64,000 nucleotides of DNA from Diplolepis rosae (taxonomy: Eukaryota > Arthropoda > Insecta > Hymenoptera > Diplolepididae): NCBI GenBank assembly GCA_030998225.1, contig JAPYXD010000680.1, positions 2,418,001 through 2,482,000 on the forward strand, in the 5' to 3' direction. Position numbers and translations under genes: made by a program. The stretch's first letter is position 1. Every line of letters begins with the position of its first letter. The notes beneath the pieces are model-generated. The model searched no databases. It had not been told where the DNA came from and worked only from the letters and a program-made list of their open reading frames with translations. Shown piece by piece: positions 1 to 12,004 of this stretch.

Positions 1-2323
1 CATTAGGTGACTATATTTTTTCATGATAATACTTTGTTTTCTTTTATATTATTATATGCTCTATGTCTAAATGTGGTATTTGTGTGTGTGTTTATAATAA
101 AGATGCTATGTGCTTTGTACTTTGCTAAAACTGGAAACCAGTCTTTCCATATAGCACGAGAATTTTCAGCACTTTAGGTATCAAACATTTTCAGAAACAT
201 TTTCAAGTATTATTTTAATGTAAATTTGATACGGATTTAAAAAATTGCTCTTTGGTAAAAAAGTATTTAGTTCTTATCAATCTTTATTAATTACATGGAG
301 ACTGTGTAATGTGCATGTAAAACGTGCAAAGAAAATTATTAGGTGTACAAATAAGTTTTGAGGGTTTTCTTGGTGATTTTGAAGCTTTATTCAGAGAAAT
401 TGGTACAATGTATGTTATTCAAAGTATTGCCCATCTCTTTCTACTACCTTTGGCCATCTTTATGGCAGCATACGGATACCGCGTTAAAAACGCGTGTCCA
501 GATTTGACACGCGAACGTTACGCACGCAACGCCAACACAGCACTTACGTGTGAATGGTTGCGCGCGCAGCGTAGTGCGCCTGCTGTTCGCAGTGGTTTTC
601 TGAGTTCTCTCTGGTTGAAGGCTCCTTGTACCTACAGCTGATATTGCATGCGCGAGGAATCACATGTACGCACTGTTAGCTAAACTTGCGTAAGTTCAAT
701 TGCTATATGAAACTCAACAGTGTGTAGGAGCACTGCTTACAAATTGACAGCTTGCTTGGTTTTTATGTTTCTTTCGACTCTACTGGATTCCGTGCAAAAG
801 AAGCGCGAATGAGATGCCAAATTCAAAATGACAGGAGATATAATTTGAAAACTTAACCATAAAATCAAAATTTTATAATGTGTAAAATCTTTTACATGAC
901 TGTTTCAAAGAACAAGTGTTAATTACGGGGTTCAATATTTAAGCAATTTAATAATTTATATTCTAATTCACATACGAAATTACAATTACTAAACAATTTT
1001 TTTGTATGAACTTGATTCGACAAACCTTTACTATGGAGTAAAATACTTTAAATACCATTTTTTGAAATACCTAACATCTTTTACGAGACAATTCCAATAT
1101 ATGAGTGTAAACAATAGGTTCCTTTTTTTAAAATGAATAAATTATATTTACATTTGCATACGAAATTACTCATTGAGATTCTGTGTTATTAAGTAAAAGA
1201 GACCAACATTATAAAAATAAAATACTTTTAAAAAAAGTTTTAGAATACTTAAAATTTTTTATGTGACAATTTTAATGTATAAATCTAAATGAAAGGTTTG
1301 ATTATTAAAAAAAGTCAATTAATTATAACTGAATTCGCATGCGAAACTACGCATTAAGATTTCTTTAGTAGGACGATAATTCGGCAAACTTTGACTGTAT
1401 ATTAAAATAATTTAAATGAATTTTTTGAAATACGTAACATTTTTTATATGATAATTTTAATATATACACTGTCGTCAGAAATTACAGATTCACTTGTACT
1501 TTTATATACTTTTAAAGCATCTTCATTTTGATAATAACACGTGATGTAAAAGATTTTAGTTATTTCACAAATTTTTAACGATATTTTATTCGGAATAAAC
1601 ATTTTTCAATTTTATATCACAGAAATCTCAACATGTAATTTAGTATTCAGATTTAATAGTATATTACGTGCCTAGGCGCACAATGAGGGTTATTGTGCGA
1701 CGAGCGATAATGCTCGCAGGAGATCGAAGCCGAGACGAAGCCGAGGCGCGATCAGTCCTGCAAGCATTGTCGCGAGTCTCATAATTTCCCAAATTTTGTG
1801 CATTGGCACGTATTCTATTTTATGTAACTTCGGTGCGTATACGAGTTTTTATGCGTACACTCGAATCTAATCTAGTATTCATCATGATTTTCTTCCATTA
1901 CACTTGATATGTCACGAATAGTCCCGGCCATTTTGATTTTATCAATCTTGTGTAGTAGCAGTGGTTTTTAATAGACGCATGCGCAGTTCAAATGTACAAG
2001 GCTTTGTAAGTAGGGTGCTAACGCTGTGCGAAGAAGAAGAAAAATAAGAAGAAGATTGTTCTCCGCTGCATGGCTATAGGCGCATGCGCAGTTCAATTTT
2101 TACATTTCATTCCTCTGTAGCGCAATACACAACATTGCGCCACTGTCAACTGTAGCGAAAAAATAAGTTTGCGCGCCGGGGGCACATAAATATAATTTAC
2201 TTGATATTTAAAAAATCTTTTTTACACTTTTATATTAGAATTTTCATTAAAACATGTTACATATTTAGAAATTTTCTTTCCAAATGACTGATTATTAAAT
2301 TTGTAAATTTTACTATATATTAT

Positions 2324-2355
<32 letters not shown>

Positions 2356-5300
2356 ATGCGTGTGCGAGGATTCACACATACGCACTGTCATTTGAAGTTA
2401 TGTAAGTTTGATCGCTATATTAAATCAAAGAGTGTATTGGAGAACTGCTTACAAATTTTCATCATGCTCAGATTTTATGTTTCTCTCGATTCCATACAAA
2501 AAAGGGGCGAAAAAATTATCCTTTTTTTTAAAATATTTTGAAAAGTATTCACGTGAAGTAAATATGTGAAATATTTTATATAATTTTTGGATGTTTTAAA
2601 TACTCAAAAAAATTTTTCAATAAAAATTGATATCATTAAATGCATGATATAACCTATAAGAAATGTTCACAAGCCCAACTTTAACTTTGTTTATTACATT
2701 TTTTTGACGTAATATTGTAATATTATTCACACATGGATTTTATTATAACACTGTGAATAAAAGGTTTCAGTATTCAAAAAACCAAGATAACATCTAAATT
2801 TGCATACGAAATTACACTTTACGATTTTTCTTGTATAAAATACAAATATAAAATATTTTGGATAAACTTTTCAATTGCTTTCGTAACTTTGATTATTCAA
2901 AGCTCTATTGATCTGCAAAGAAATCTTATAGTGGTTGACAGAATAGTAGATTGTGTACACGACGTTTTTTGTCCAAATTGGTGGAAAAAGTCGCGTTGCG
3001 TGCGAGTGCGTAGTTAGCCGCAGGCAGTCGAGTTTCGGGCGGTATGAACATTTTGCCCGATCGCGTCGCCGAGGCACGATTGGCTGCATGCCGCTCTACG
3101 CGTAAGCATGCAATGCGGCCTTTTCGCCCGTTTGGACACAAACATAATTTTCGATCGTGGCTCAACAGCCGACAGCGTGAAATCGAAGCGAGGAAGTGGG
3201 AACATATTTAAAAGGCGCGCTTGATTGTGTGTGCTCCCACATGGGAGCGTGGTGGGGGCCGCCAGCTCCCACGTTCTGGGATCACTGGCAATGTCTGGCG
3301 AATACAGCGGGTGGGTTAGGACATCCTAGTTAAGTGCTTCCGAAGTTCCTTTAACGACTGAAAGATCACTTTGTCACATCTTTTGGCATGTTAGGGGCGT
3401 TTGAACTTCAATGTTCGGCTCAATTGCATCAATTGTTGTTGGTAACGTTCCGCAGTGAAGGTTTCGTTAGGCTGGAGTAGCTCATAGTAGACCACTCCGA
3501 GCTGATCCCACCAGATGCACAGCATTAGCTTTTGCTATGAATATTCAATTTGGCCGTTGAAGTTGATGCATGGCCGGTCTTATCCCACGATTTGGATTAT
3601 CGTAATGGATCCACTTTTTGTCTCCCGTCATTATTCGATGCAAAAAACCCTTCCGATTTTTTCTTTGGAGCAGTTGTTCGCACGTGAAAAAACGGCGTTC
3701 GGCGTGTCTTGGCTTTAGTTCATGCGGAACCCAATGTCCCTGTTTTTGCACCATACCCATGGCCTTGAGGCGGTTTGAAATCGCTTGTTAATTCACTCCC
3801 AAGGTTTTATCGAGCTCCTCTTGAGTTTGGCATGAATCTTGGTCCAATAATGCCTCCAACTCAGCATCTTCAAACTTTACTGACCACTCTTCGCATTCTT
3901 TGTCAATGGTGTCAAAATCGCCACTCTTGAAACGCCGGAACCAATACTCACATGTTTTTATTGATGAAGCATGTTCCCCATATGCTTCACATAGCATTCG
4001 ATGTCCTTTAGCTGCACTTTCCTTCAAGTTAAAACAAAAAAGCAGCGCTTCCCGAAATGTTGTTTTGTTGGCACAAAAGTTGACATGGTTAGAGCACAAA
4101 CAAGGCGTGTTGTTTACACTTCAGCGTAATGACACATACGTACAGGGAAATGGTGACGTTTTAACATGAATATAGTTACAAGATGGACCGATGCGATTTA
4201 ATACTAGTTATGCCATCTTTTGTCAATCCCTCAAAACTTATTTGTACACCTAATATTAATTAACCTGTTACGCGGATTTCATTTCATTATCCTCTACATG
4301 CGAAAAAAGTGGCACATTTCACGCCTGTATTACAAAAAAGTAATTTAGTTAATGCGCCACGAAGGAGTTTATAGATTCCATACTACACACGTAAAATGAT
4401 TGCGTGGCAGGTGCCACCTAGAAATCCCATAGAAATTGCGTAGAAGTTTTACGGAAATTCCATATATAATAAGTATTACATGTGCAAATTAAAATAGATC
4501 AGGGATATTTAAGTTCGGTATGTACAGTGTTACGTGATCATTGATATATATTTTTTCGATTTACTGCAAAATGTGTCAAATTGAGAATCTTCGGTAGCAA
4601 AAATATAAAACCTTAAAAAAAGAATAGAAATTTTTCGTAAGAACATAGTGGATTATAGAAACCTTTAGCAGCACGGTAAGGCTTTCTCAAGTGAGCCCCG
4701 ATTTTGCAAAGGTTTGTATTTTTCGTTGATATTTGGCTTAAACCGAGTTTCATGTGTAAAAAGTACAACCTGTTAATTTCGTTGTAAAATTCTACACTGT
4801 ACATTTTTAATAAACAATCAAAGTTTTTTGTAGTGTTTTGGGAATGAATTCTTTTTAGCAAGTAAGTACTCGAATTGAATGATTTTGTAATTGCAGGTCA
4901 ATAAGACATGACACTACAAAACAGTATTTTTTCGTTTCAAAAATCTCGAATCCAATATTTATTGAAAACATTTTTTATAAACAACTAAAAATAAAAACTA
5001 TTTCTTCGCCTCTAGGAGCAAAATTAACAACAACAACTCATGTAATAAACATTTGTACATTTATTTTCAAAAAAAGCATGTAGATCGAAGTTGTTTAGTC
5101 ACAATAAGATTTTTGTGTGAGCGCGCGCTACGTATATCGCCAAAGTCCCGCACTTTAACGCAATTTTTATTCTAAAGCCGTCCATTTCGTTTTTTGAATG
5201 AAAGAATAATGCTACATGGGCGAGTAACTTTTTTCTATTCTTTCATAAATATGTTTATATATATTTGATTATATAATATTGTTATATTATATTATAATAC

Positions 5301-8300
5301 CCAGGTGCGAATTTCGGTCGGCTGCTAGAGTTGGACCATCGGGCCACATCGGGCCACGGTTGGCCCTACTGTGGCGTCCAAGGTTTGGTGACCATAGTTA
5401 GGCCAGCTGTGGTAGTATTAGTTTTACCAAATTTGGCAGCCAATACCGGTAAAAAAAGATATGCCCGACCGTCGGCTCAACTATGGCCCAGAGTCGAACC
5501 GACTGTCGGGTCAACTTTGGCGAATTGCTTTAGATGACCGTGACAGTTCAGTTGGCCCACCTCTGGGCTATGGCTAGACCAATCGTCGGCATATTATTAA
5601 CTAGATTCCGTTGCCATTCCACGACCAACTTCCGGGCCAACTATGGCTCAGACTCGAGCCGACTGTCGTGCCAAGCTTGGCAAATTACCTTAGATGACCG
5701 TTAAAGTTCGGTTGGCCCACCTCTGGACCATGGTTGAACCAATCGTCGACATATTATTAACTAGATTATACAAGCATATTTTGCCAAAGACGGCCCATCT
5801 CAGGCACCCAGCGTCGGGCCAACTGTTACATTACAGGAATGACTTTACATTTGTCATGAGCCGAAAATATTCTGCATTTAATCGCATTTTTATTTTTTGG
5901 AACAAAAAAGTGGTATTGTCGCTTGTTTTTTTAGTGTTTTTGCTTTTGAGTAACGCCTTTCTAAATTTTCAGAATGGGTTTTATATTCGTTTTTGCCACA
6001 ATAATAAAAATCAATTGTCTGAAAATTAACTCTATCCCAATTATACAGACGTTTGGGCCCTGTAATTTTTGCCTGATTTTTATTTTGTAAATATGAACGA
6101 AACACATGTTCTTCCTTTTATTTTCAAACAATTTCCCGGAAAGAAAATCATTTTTCGTTTTGAATAATCTATAGCAAATACTTTTGATCGTTAATTTCAG
6201 CTTATCAAACCTTTTTTCCTTAGTCATAGACTCTTAATATATAAAATGACCAAGATGACTGTTTCGAATAGAAATATTTACGATAATTCTAGAGAAATTG
6301 GATTCTCAACTCCAGAAAGATGAAATTTTTATTGACCTAAAAATGTCTAATACATACATCAAATTCTAATTATATTCATCAAAAAATTTAAATCTCTTTA
6401 CGTGGTTACCTAAGGACATTACCTTTCTCCAGTAAACTTTAAGAAAAATTATGCTAAGATCTTTACCAACACGTTAACATGTCAAAATAACTTACGAGCC
6501 TCTTTATTTGTTGAAGATTCAAATTCGACACTTTTAGAAAGTAGAGCAGGTAACGAATATGAACATTATTATATGCCCCTTACGTCAGAACAGTATGATG
6601 AATATAAATGGGTAATTTCCTTGAGACGTAAAATAAGTACAAGATATCGCCATTATGTTTTGGGAACTATGATCTCACCATTGTTCGCCATTAGTACACA
6701 TATGTGTCTTACTGAAACGTAAGTACATAATTTTACATATTTTTAAAAGAAAAACACAAATCAAAACAAAAGATAATGTAATTAATGTATGATAATGAAT
6801 AATATTATAATCTTAATGACTGCCATTTGGGAAACTTGCTACAACAATTATAATTTTTCATTAATTGTGCTAAATACGTTTTTTCGTTCGATATAGTACA
6901 AAAAATAGATTTGACTTCCAAATGATTCAATAATCATTCTCGCTGATCCCGACCAGTGAGAATTTTCAATAAATAATTACACTCAGTGGCTGACTTCTTG
7001 CTTCTCAGTAAATAAAAAGTGATTTATTTGCAGTTAACCATGATTGATTATCAGTAAGAAATGACTGATTGTAGAAGATTGTAGAAGAAGAAGTACGAGG
7101 GTAGTCCCAGACGTACTCGACCTGACAAAGAAAACCTAAGAAATTTGGAAAAAAATACCTATATTTCTAAACTCAGTCTCCTTTTAGCTCGATACACTTT
7201 TTCCAGAGATGTTCAATAGTTTCGATACCCTGTTTATAGTGAGAATCGTCGAGCTCTTCGAAATAGCCATTAACCGTAGACTCCACTTCATCATTGTTGG
7301 CAAATCTTTGATCACCGAGCCATTTCTTCAAGTTTAAAAGAGAAAATGTCCGAGAAAGCTGAATGTACAGCATTTTTTGAAATGCCTACCATGTCTGCTA
7401 GATCGCTCACATCAAGTCGAGGGTCATCCAATACTAGTTTGTAGATTTTCATTACCATTTCTGGCGTAGTCACTTCATTTGGTGGACCATTGCGATGTTG
7501 GTGTTGGTAGCTCGTACGACCTCGTTTAAACTCTGACACCCAATACTTTATTGTTGTAAACGAAGGAGCAGACTCCCCCATTGTAGAATCTTGCTCGGCT
7601 TTGATATTGGTTAGATTGAGACCCTTCAAATAAGGGTATTGTATCACATAACGATGACCAATTTTGTCCATGTTTGCAAATTCACTAAAAGCGTTCAATG
7701 ATAATAGCTGTTAAATAAATACTAAACAACGTAGCGTCCTCAAACTTCTATCTTGAGCTTTATAAGGTTGGTACTTTCGACCATAGTAATTTTGTCCAAA
7801 TAGCAACGGTCGTCTATACGTCAGGTTGAGTACTTCTGGGACTATCCTCGTAATTTCGTATGTACATTACGAATACGTTGCAAGTAATCAATATCTGTTT
7901 TATTATTATACTTACAGCCTCTATGCGGCTCCTAGCGACCGCATTCATGTCACAGATGATGAAGCCCACCTGGTTACAAAAATAACAAAACTTTGGGATT
8001 ACATGTTAAGCGCTTTTAACGAACAGGCACCGTATCATGAACATCATAGTCCCGTTTTTCTAACGGTAAGAGTCGCGAATATAAAGAATACAAAAGCATT
8101 GTACTCGTAAGTACCAGTTTTTATGTTAGTGAGGCAGCTTGATTGATGTAACTAAAAATCCTCTTTGGCGAAATGAAGTTATGATATCCACATATATGTC
8201 TAATTATATTATATTATTCTGTTTCAATTAGACTTTTTGGAAAAAACGTGGCAGTACGTGTTAAATGTCATTCCGCATATTTTTTCTCCCATACATTTTT

Positions 8301-10710
8301 TTGTCAAAGCTCTAGTTTTTTTTATAATCGAAGAAAACCGTATTTTTTGAATGCACAAAATCAATCAATTTTTTACAATCAACTCGCTGTTTTTCGTACA
8401 AATTTGTCCGGAATAGTCTGAAATTTTATCAAGAGGCTAAAAAAAAACCCTCGAGCTTCAGATGGTTATGTTCAACAAAACAAAATTCTCAATTTGTTAA
8501 TAATTTTTATTATAACAGTTGCGGCTGGCAAAATCCTTATTTTGCATCTTCAAAGAAAAAAAGTATCCTAGGAAGTTTAGAGTTGAGAGAACTTTAGCGA
8601 GAAAATTGTTCAGCAGGCTTTCAGGCAGTTTTTTAATATATTTCGAGATACCGTCAAGAGATATTATGTATATATATATATATCCATCTTGTAGATATAT
8701 CTATTCTGTAAAAATTATTTACAAATTGCTAATGTTCAATATGTAACTACCAAACCTGTAATAACGATTATTTTGACGTATATTTAACGATAAATGATCA
8801 AATTTTGTTATATAAATATAATATAATTTGTACATAATTACATATATAAATATAATATAAAGTGTATATATGTCATTTTATCCCATTCCTCTAGTGTTTC
8901 TAAATAATTTTTACAGAATAGATATAAATAAAGAGAACGAATTGGCAAAAATGATGTTGCAACTCTGTCGAATCGCGTGCTCTCGGCATGGGTGCATCTC
9001 TTGTTTCTCCGCGTTCGATCGATATATCTCTTGGCGGTATCTCAAAATGTATTAAAAAACTGCCTGAAAGCCTGCTGAACAATGTTCTCGCTGAAAGTTC
9101 TCGCAACTCTAAACTTCCTCGCATACTTTTTTTCTTTCAAGATGAAAAATGAGAATTTTGCCAGCTGCAACTGTTATAATAAAAATTATTAACAAATTGA
9201 AAATTTTGTTATGTTGAAGATAACGATCTGAAGTTCGAGGGTTTTTTTTTTGAGTCTCTTGATAAAATTTCAGACTATTCCGGACAAATTTGTACGAAAA
9301 ACAACGAGTTGATTGTAAAAAATCGATTGATGTTGTGCATTCAAAAAATACGGTTTTCTTCGATTATAAAAAAAACTAGAGTTCTGGCACAAAAATTTAT
9401 GGGAGAAAAAATATGCGGAATGACATTTAACATGCACTGCCACGTTTTTTTGATCATCTTTCCTAATTTTTTATTTAAATGAAAAAAAAAGTTCGCGCAT
9501 TGCGGTATCCCCTCTTTTGCCTACTGGGCCACGCGCTCCGTCGGATATGGAATCCGAAGCCTCAAATGTGCTTTTTATTATTAATTTCGTTAGAAGTTGT
9601 TACGATTTATCTCTTGCCATAGCTGTTATTAAATTTAGACTATTCTTACGAAGCCGAGCTACATTTGTCTGCTGAATATTTTCAACACGTTAAAGCTTCC
9701 CGAAAATGGGTCTATTTCAGGCCGGAAAACTGAACGAGAGTCCGAACACTTGACCGAAAAAAGGCAGAAACACTAGAATACAGACCAACTTTGGATCGGA
9801 TCGAAAACTGAAAATTTGTAAAAATGACAAAAACCCGCCAATATGGCCCGAATTGTACAATATATTATTAAACCTAGCGTATTTTTCATGCGTGCTCAAA
9901 AAAAATATAAGGTAGGCGTTGAATCACACGAAAACGGAAAAAAATCGGGCTCCTTCCACCCTCAAAGTTTTTTATAATTTTTCTACAAACAAAACTTCGG
10001 CTAGTCTTCAGCGTGTTTCTGGCCTACCAACGATTATTCAACGTCAAATATATAAGTCCGGGGAGGCTCAAATTCTTTCAAGTACATACATGAACATTTT
10101 TTAATACGAAAAAATACTATCTAAAAGAACTGATGCTATATAAGTAGGTATACCATGTGTACAGTATCTTACTAATATATATCAAATGGATATTTTTTTA
10201 CAGTTCGGCAAAAAAATCGAAAATTTGCCTTCAAAGCCTGACAACATACTTTACGGACCCGGTGGAGATGATGGTATACTTTTGACATGGAACAAAGTCG
10301 CAGCACGTACGAATACAGTACCAGAATGCAATAATTTGTTAATGTTAACGAAAGTTCACAGAGAACCGAACGAGAAGTGTCATATCTACAGAGATTCAGG
10401 CAGTAGATTTTGTATTGAGTATACTTTTCAACGAAGTAGGGCGTTGACAGATGTTAGTACTTCTCTACTAAAATTGAATCATAATTCAAAATTGTTTTTT
10501 ACAATTCACTTTGGACATTGAAAAGGCATATAATTGCTAAATTTTTTTTAATTTCAGCATGAAATGGGTGGTCCTGTGATGTTAGGAGGACAGTTCGCAG
10601 GAATCGTTGTTATGCAGTATGGTAAAAGTTGCGAAAACTTTGAATATTTTGAAAGATATATTACTCATTTTAAAAATATGATAGAGAGGCAACATAATGA
10701 AGGAAGGTAA
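1..10710 (+). CDS. Gene A: secreted S1 serine protease homologue (pseudoprotease), 5' partial
   Basis: Spliced gene; only the last 6 nt of exon 1 (1-6) lie in the window. Exons: 6517-6718, 7918-8065, 10204-10452, 10558-10710 (stop TAA). Donors are GTGACT, GTAAGT, GTAAGA and GTTAGT; intron phases 1, 2, 0, 0. The joined frame is open and matches gene B exon by exon. S1 landmarks: ISLRRK, then GTMISP (the GSLIS strand), then STHMC where AAHC is expected, so Met sits at the His57 position; HSPVFL replaces the DIALL strand, so Asp102 is lost; HEMGGP replaces GDSGGP, so Ser195 is Met. FAGIV after GGQ and a late Cys match the S1 C-terminus. Five cysteines, against six in gene B. A catalytically dead, secreted protein is inferred from family knowledge. 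Partner and substrate are unknown. No internal stops or frameshifts, so it is not an evident pseudogene. Confidence 0.75.
961..1662. other. AT-rich block present only in duplicate copy 1
   Basis: About 700 bp with repeated GAAATTAC / CATACGAAATTAC phrases, absent at the matching point of copy 2 (near 20160). Part of the hAT-like internal sequence; no coding signal. Confidence 0.5.
1663..2190. mobile_element. MITE family TTAYGTGCC, member 1
   Basis: Starts TTACGTGCCTAGGCGC and ends GGCGCGCCGGGGGCACATAA, whose reverse complement starts TTATGTGCCCCCGGCGC: imperfect inverted ends. Contains GCATGCGCAGTTC twice and a GAAGAAGAAG tract. Related copies at 12701-13170, 20164-20394 and 31385-31750. Confidence 0.65.
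2311..2356. repeat. AT microsatellite
   Basis: Runs of TATATA; copy 2 of the duplication has a different, non-repetitive sequence at this point. Confidence 0.9.
2967..3137. mobile_element. MITE family TTTGTCCAAA, member 1
   Basis: Begins TTTTGTCCAAATTGGTGG and ends CGCCCGTTTGGACACAAA, so the ends are inverted. Shares GTTCATACCGCCCG-type core with 11237-11475, 31060-31296 and the partial copy at about 21898-22030. Confidence 0.6.
3288..4099 (-). pseudogene. Mariner transposase remnant of M1, copy 1
   Basis: Minus-strand mariner transposase, reading from 4099: FREALLFCFNLKESA, then CEYWFRRFKSGDFD (the paired helix-turn-helix part), then KFEDAELEALLDQD. After a frameshift near 3775 comes QKQGHWVPHELKPR, then RKGFLHRIMTGDKKWIHYD, the first catalytic Asp region. 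C-terminal pieces (PHPLYSPDIA, the second Asp region) are read near 3288-3330. Copy 1 lacks about 26 bp near 3360 that copy 2 keeps. Frameshifts, stops and the insertion make it dead. Closest in kind to the cecropia/Hsmar1-type mariners by motif memory. Confidence 0.8.
5295..5800. repeat. GGCCCAAC-type tandem-repeat element, copy 1 orientation
   Basis: Begins ACCCAGGTGCGAATTTCGG and holds two to three diverged units with GTCGGGTCAACTTTGG, GATGACCGTGACAGTTC and CGTCGGCATATTATTAACTAG. The corresponding DNA in copy 2 (24493-24972) is in the reverse orientation. Not coding; the open frames arise from the GC-rich repeat. Confidence 0.7.
7096..7850 (-). mobile_element. Mariner M2, internally deleted, copy 1
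   Basis: Ends CGAGGGTAGTCCCAGACG and its inverted form, with TA on both sides. It lies in intron 2 of gene A, ending 67 bp before exon 3. The minus strand codes the N-terminus of a mariner transposase (7312-7698: helix-turn-helix with GLNLTNIK, TTIKYWVSEFKRGRTS, then DDPRLDVSDLADMVGISK) fused after a large deletion to the C-terminus (7173-7330: NLKKWLGDQRF, HLWKKCIELKGD). The catalytic DDD core is gone, so it is non-autonomous. Confidence 0.85.
8241..9451. repeat. Foldback element in intron 3 of gene A
   Basis: Arms 8241-8665 and 9018-9451 are inverted copies (AAAAAACGTGGCAG at the left end, CTGCCACGTTTTTTT at the right), with about 350 bp between them. In copy 2 the right arm remains (about 29036-29468) but the left arm is missing. 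Confidence 0.8.
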
Positions 10711-10854
10711 ATGACCCAGTAATCGTCAGTGTACCAGTGATCGTCATTTTATCCTTGAAATTTGACAAAGCACTGAAAAGAAATTTTAATTGAAGTATTT
10801 TACAACAACTGATAGTACGACTAACAATGTTAAAAGTTTCTATTATAATTTTAT

Positions 10855-10860
10855 AATAAA
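10855..10860 (+). promoter_or_regulatory. Candidate polyadenylation signal of gene A
   Basis: AATAAA about 145 nt after the stop codon of gene A, conserved at the matching place in gene B. Confidence 0.45.
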
Positions 10861-11006
10861 TTTAATGATAATGATACATTTCCCTTCCTATAACAAAATA
10901 TATTTGTGTAATATTCATATGAATCGCACTTTATGAGTCGGACTCAAAGTGCATTCAATAGAATTATTTTTCGTCCTTTCCTGATTGTAAAATTTTATTT
11001 TCTACT

Positions 11007-11150
11007 AGCGGGCCATAAAGTGGACATTATTGCCCCGTGCGGAGCAAAAAAATCCACTTTCTGGCCCGCTAGTAGAAAAAAAATCGTGTGCAACACGGGA
11101 AAAACATTTTTTTTTCCTAGTTGCACAATGTACTATTCCAATCGTAAATA
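11007..11150. repeat. CTACTAGCGGGCC hairpin repeat, member 1
   Basis: Self-complementary: TTTCTACTAGCGGGCC then, after GCCCCGTGCGGAGC, GGCCCGCTAGTAGAAA. Followed by CGTGTGCAACACGGG and TAGTTGCACAATGTACTATT. Same family as 22026-22240, 37440-37545, 38906-39310, 44990-45100 and 58383-58595. Confidence 0.75.
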
Positions 11151-11236
11151 TTGTTACGTCTTAAAGTATATTATATGTGTGATCTATTTTTATTTTATTT
11201 ACCTTCTTTTGTTCTTCTCATATTTTAAATTGTTTT

Positions 11237-11475
11237 GTGTCCAAACGGGCCGAAAAAGTCGCATTGCATGCTTGCGTGTAGAGCGGCATGCAGCCAATTG
11301 CGCCTCGGCGACGCAATCGGGCAAAATGTTCATACCGCCCGCTTCAACGCGCGAAAATGTTCAAACCGCCCGCTTCAACGGACGAAAATGTTCATATCGC
11401 CTGACACTTAGATGCCCGCGGCTAACTACACGCTCGCACGCAATGCGACTTTTTCCACCAATTTGGACACAAAAC
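11237..11475. mobile_element. MITE family TTTGTCCAAA, member 2
   Basis: TTTTGTGTCCAAACGGGC at the left and CCAATTTGGACACAAAA at the right. Internal 30-35 bp units with CGCCCGCTTCAACG are repeated; unit number differs from 31060-31296. The long open frame across it is an accident of the GC-rich repeat. Confidence 0.6.
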
Positions 11476-11924
11476 GTCGTGTGCACCTCGAGCGACATGG
11501 TGGCGATGTGACTCGTGTGACTTCGCACTCGTCACAATGACCACCATGCCACCCTTGGTACACAATCTACTATAGAAATTGATTGATTATATATAGTTGT
11601 AATTTTATCAAATATACGGCAAACATTTGTAAACCAAAATTAGTCTCTTCTTATTGGTCTTTAATCCCACTTCTGGCTGACATAATTTTAGTTAGTTTCG
11701 AAGAACACCGCGTCAAACTGGGCTCGGTGCACAAAACAAATATGTTTCCAAGTTTTACACATATTCAGTCTCTATTTTAATTTTAATTCATTAAAGCAAT
11801 AGAGATATCAGTTTTCATATTTATTAGTTTCACTTCTTCGACTTTAAAATTAAAAATACAAATTTTAAAATGTACTTTAAATTCAAATATTTACAGAATT
11901 TGAAAATCCTTCTGTGGAAAAAAA

Positions 11925-12004
11925 GACGCTTTCGACTACGCTGGAATTCGAGCCCATGTCATTCGATTGCTGGTCGAGTGCTCTAACCACTGAGCTACAC
12001 AGGC
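11925..12004 (-). ncRNA. tRNA-like gene or tRNA-derived SINE head
   Basis: Minus strand: D-arm with box A TAGCTCAGTGGTTAGAGC, anticodon-type stem CTCGA/TCGAA with loop CCAGCAA, T-arm-like GGGCTCGAATTCCAGC (box B), acceptor GCCTGTG that pairs 6 of 7 with CGTAGTC, then a run of T on the minus strand as Pol III terminator. Loop position 33 is C instead of T and the T-stem is weak, so a tRNA-derived SINE or tRNA pseudogene is more likely than a working tRNA. Absent from copy 2. Confidence 0.5.

Larger units (their letters stand above)
480..3287. mobile_element. hAT-like non-autonomous DNA inserted in mariner M1, copy 1
   Basis: The right end (about 3145-3287) is the long terminal repeat of the hAT-type element seen intact at 18094-19048; it ends GTTCTGGGATCACTG. 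Internal DNA (about 2690-2945) is also shared with that element. The expected left terminus CAGTGATCCC is not present near 480, and roughly 45-50 mariner codons are missing at the junction, so the left side is rearranged. It holds diverged internal repeats: 647-800 resembles 2356-2510. Confidence 0.6.
339..4253 (-). mobile_element. Tc1/mariner element M1, copy 1, interrupted
   Basis: Terminal inverted repeats TTAGGTGTACAAATAAGTTT at both ends and flanking TA duplications (337-338, 4254-4255). It lies in intron 1 of gene A. The transposase is on the minus strand. The N-terminal and central parts are at 3288-4099, the last codons (RWPKVVE, DGQYF) at about 415-479, and hAT-like DNA (480-3287) lies between. 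The inverted repeats in correct orientation show that both ends belong to one element. Confidence 0.8.

Noticed and set aside
324..641. 105-codon frame present in both duplicate copies (also 19540-19857)
   Set aside because: It runs across the mariner terminal repeat and antisense of the transposase C-terminus into hAT-like DNA; conservation is due to the duplication.
10933..11511. 192-codon frame, the longest in the window
   Set aside because: Covers a hairpin repeat and a MITE; no domain, and the counterpart in copy 2 is not preserved as a frame.
11934..12004. Annotation as a functional tRNA-Ala (anticodon AGC)
   Set aside because: C at position 33 and a poor T-stem argue against a working tRNA; reported as tRNA-like.
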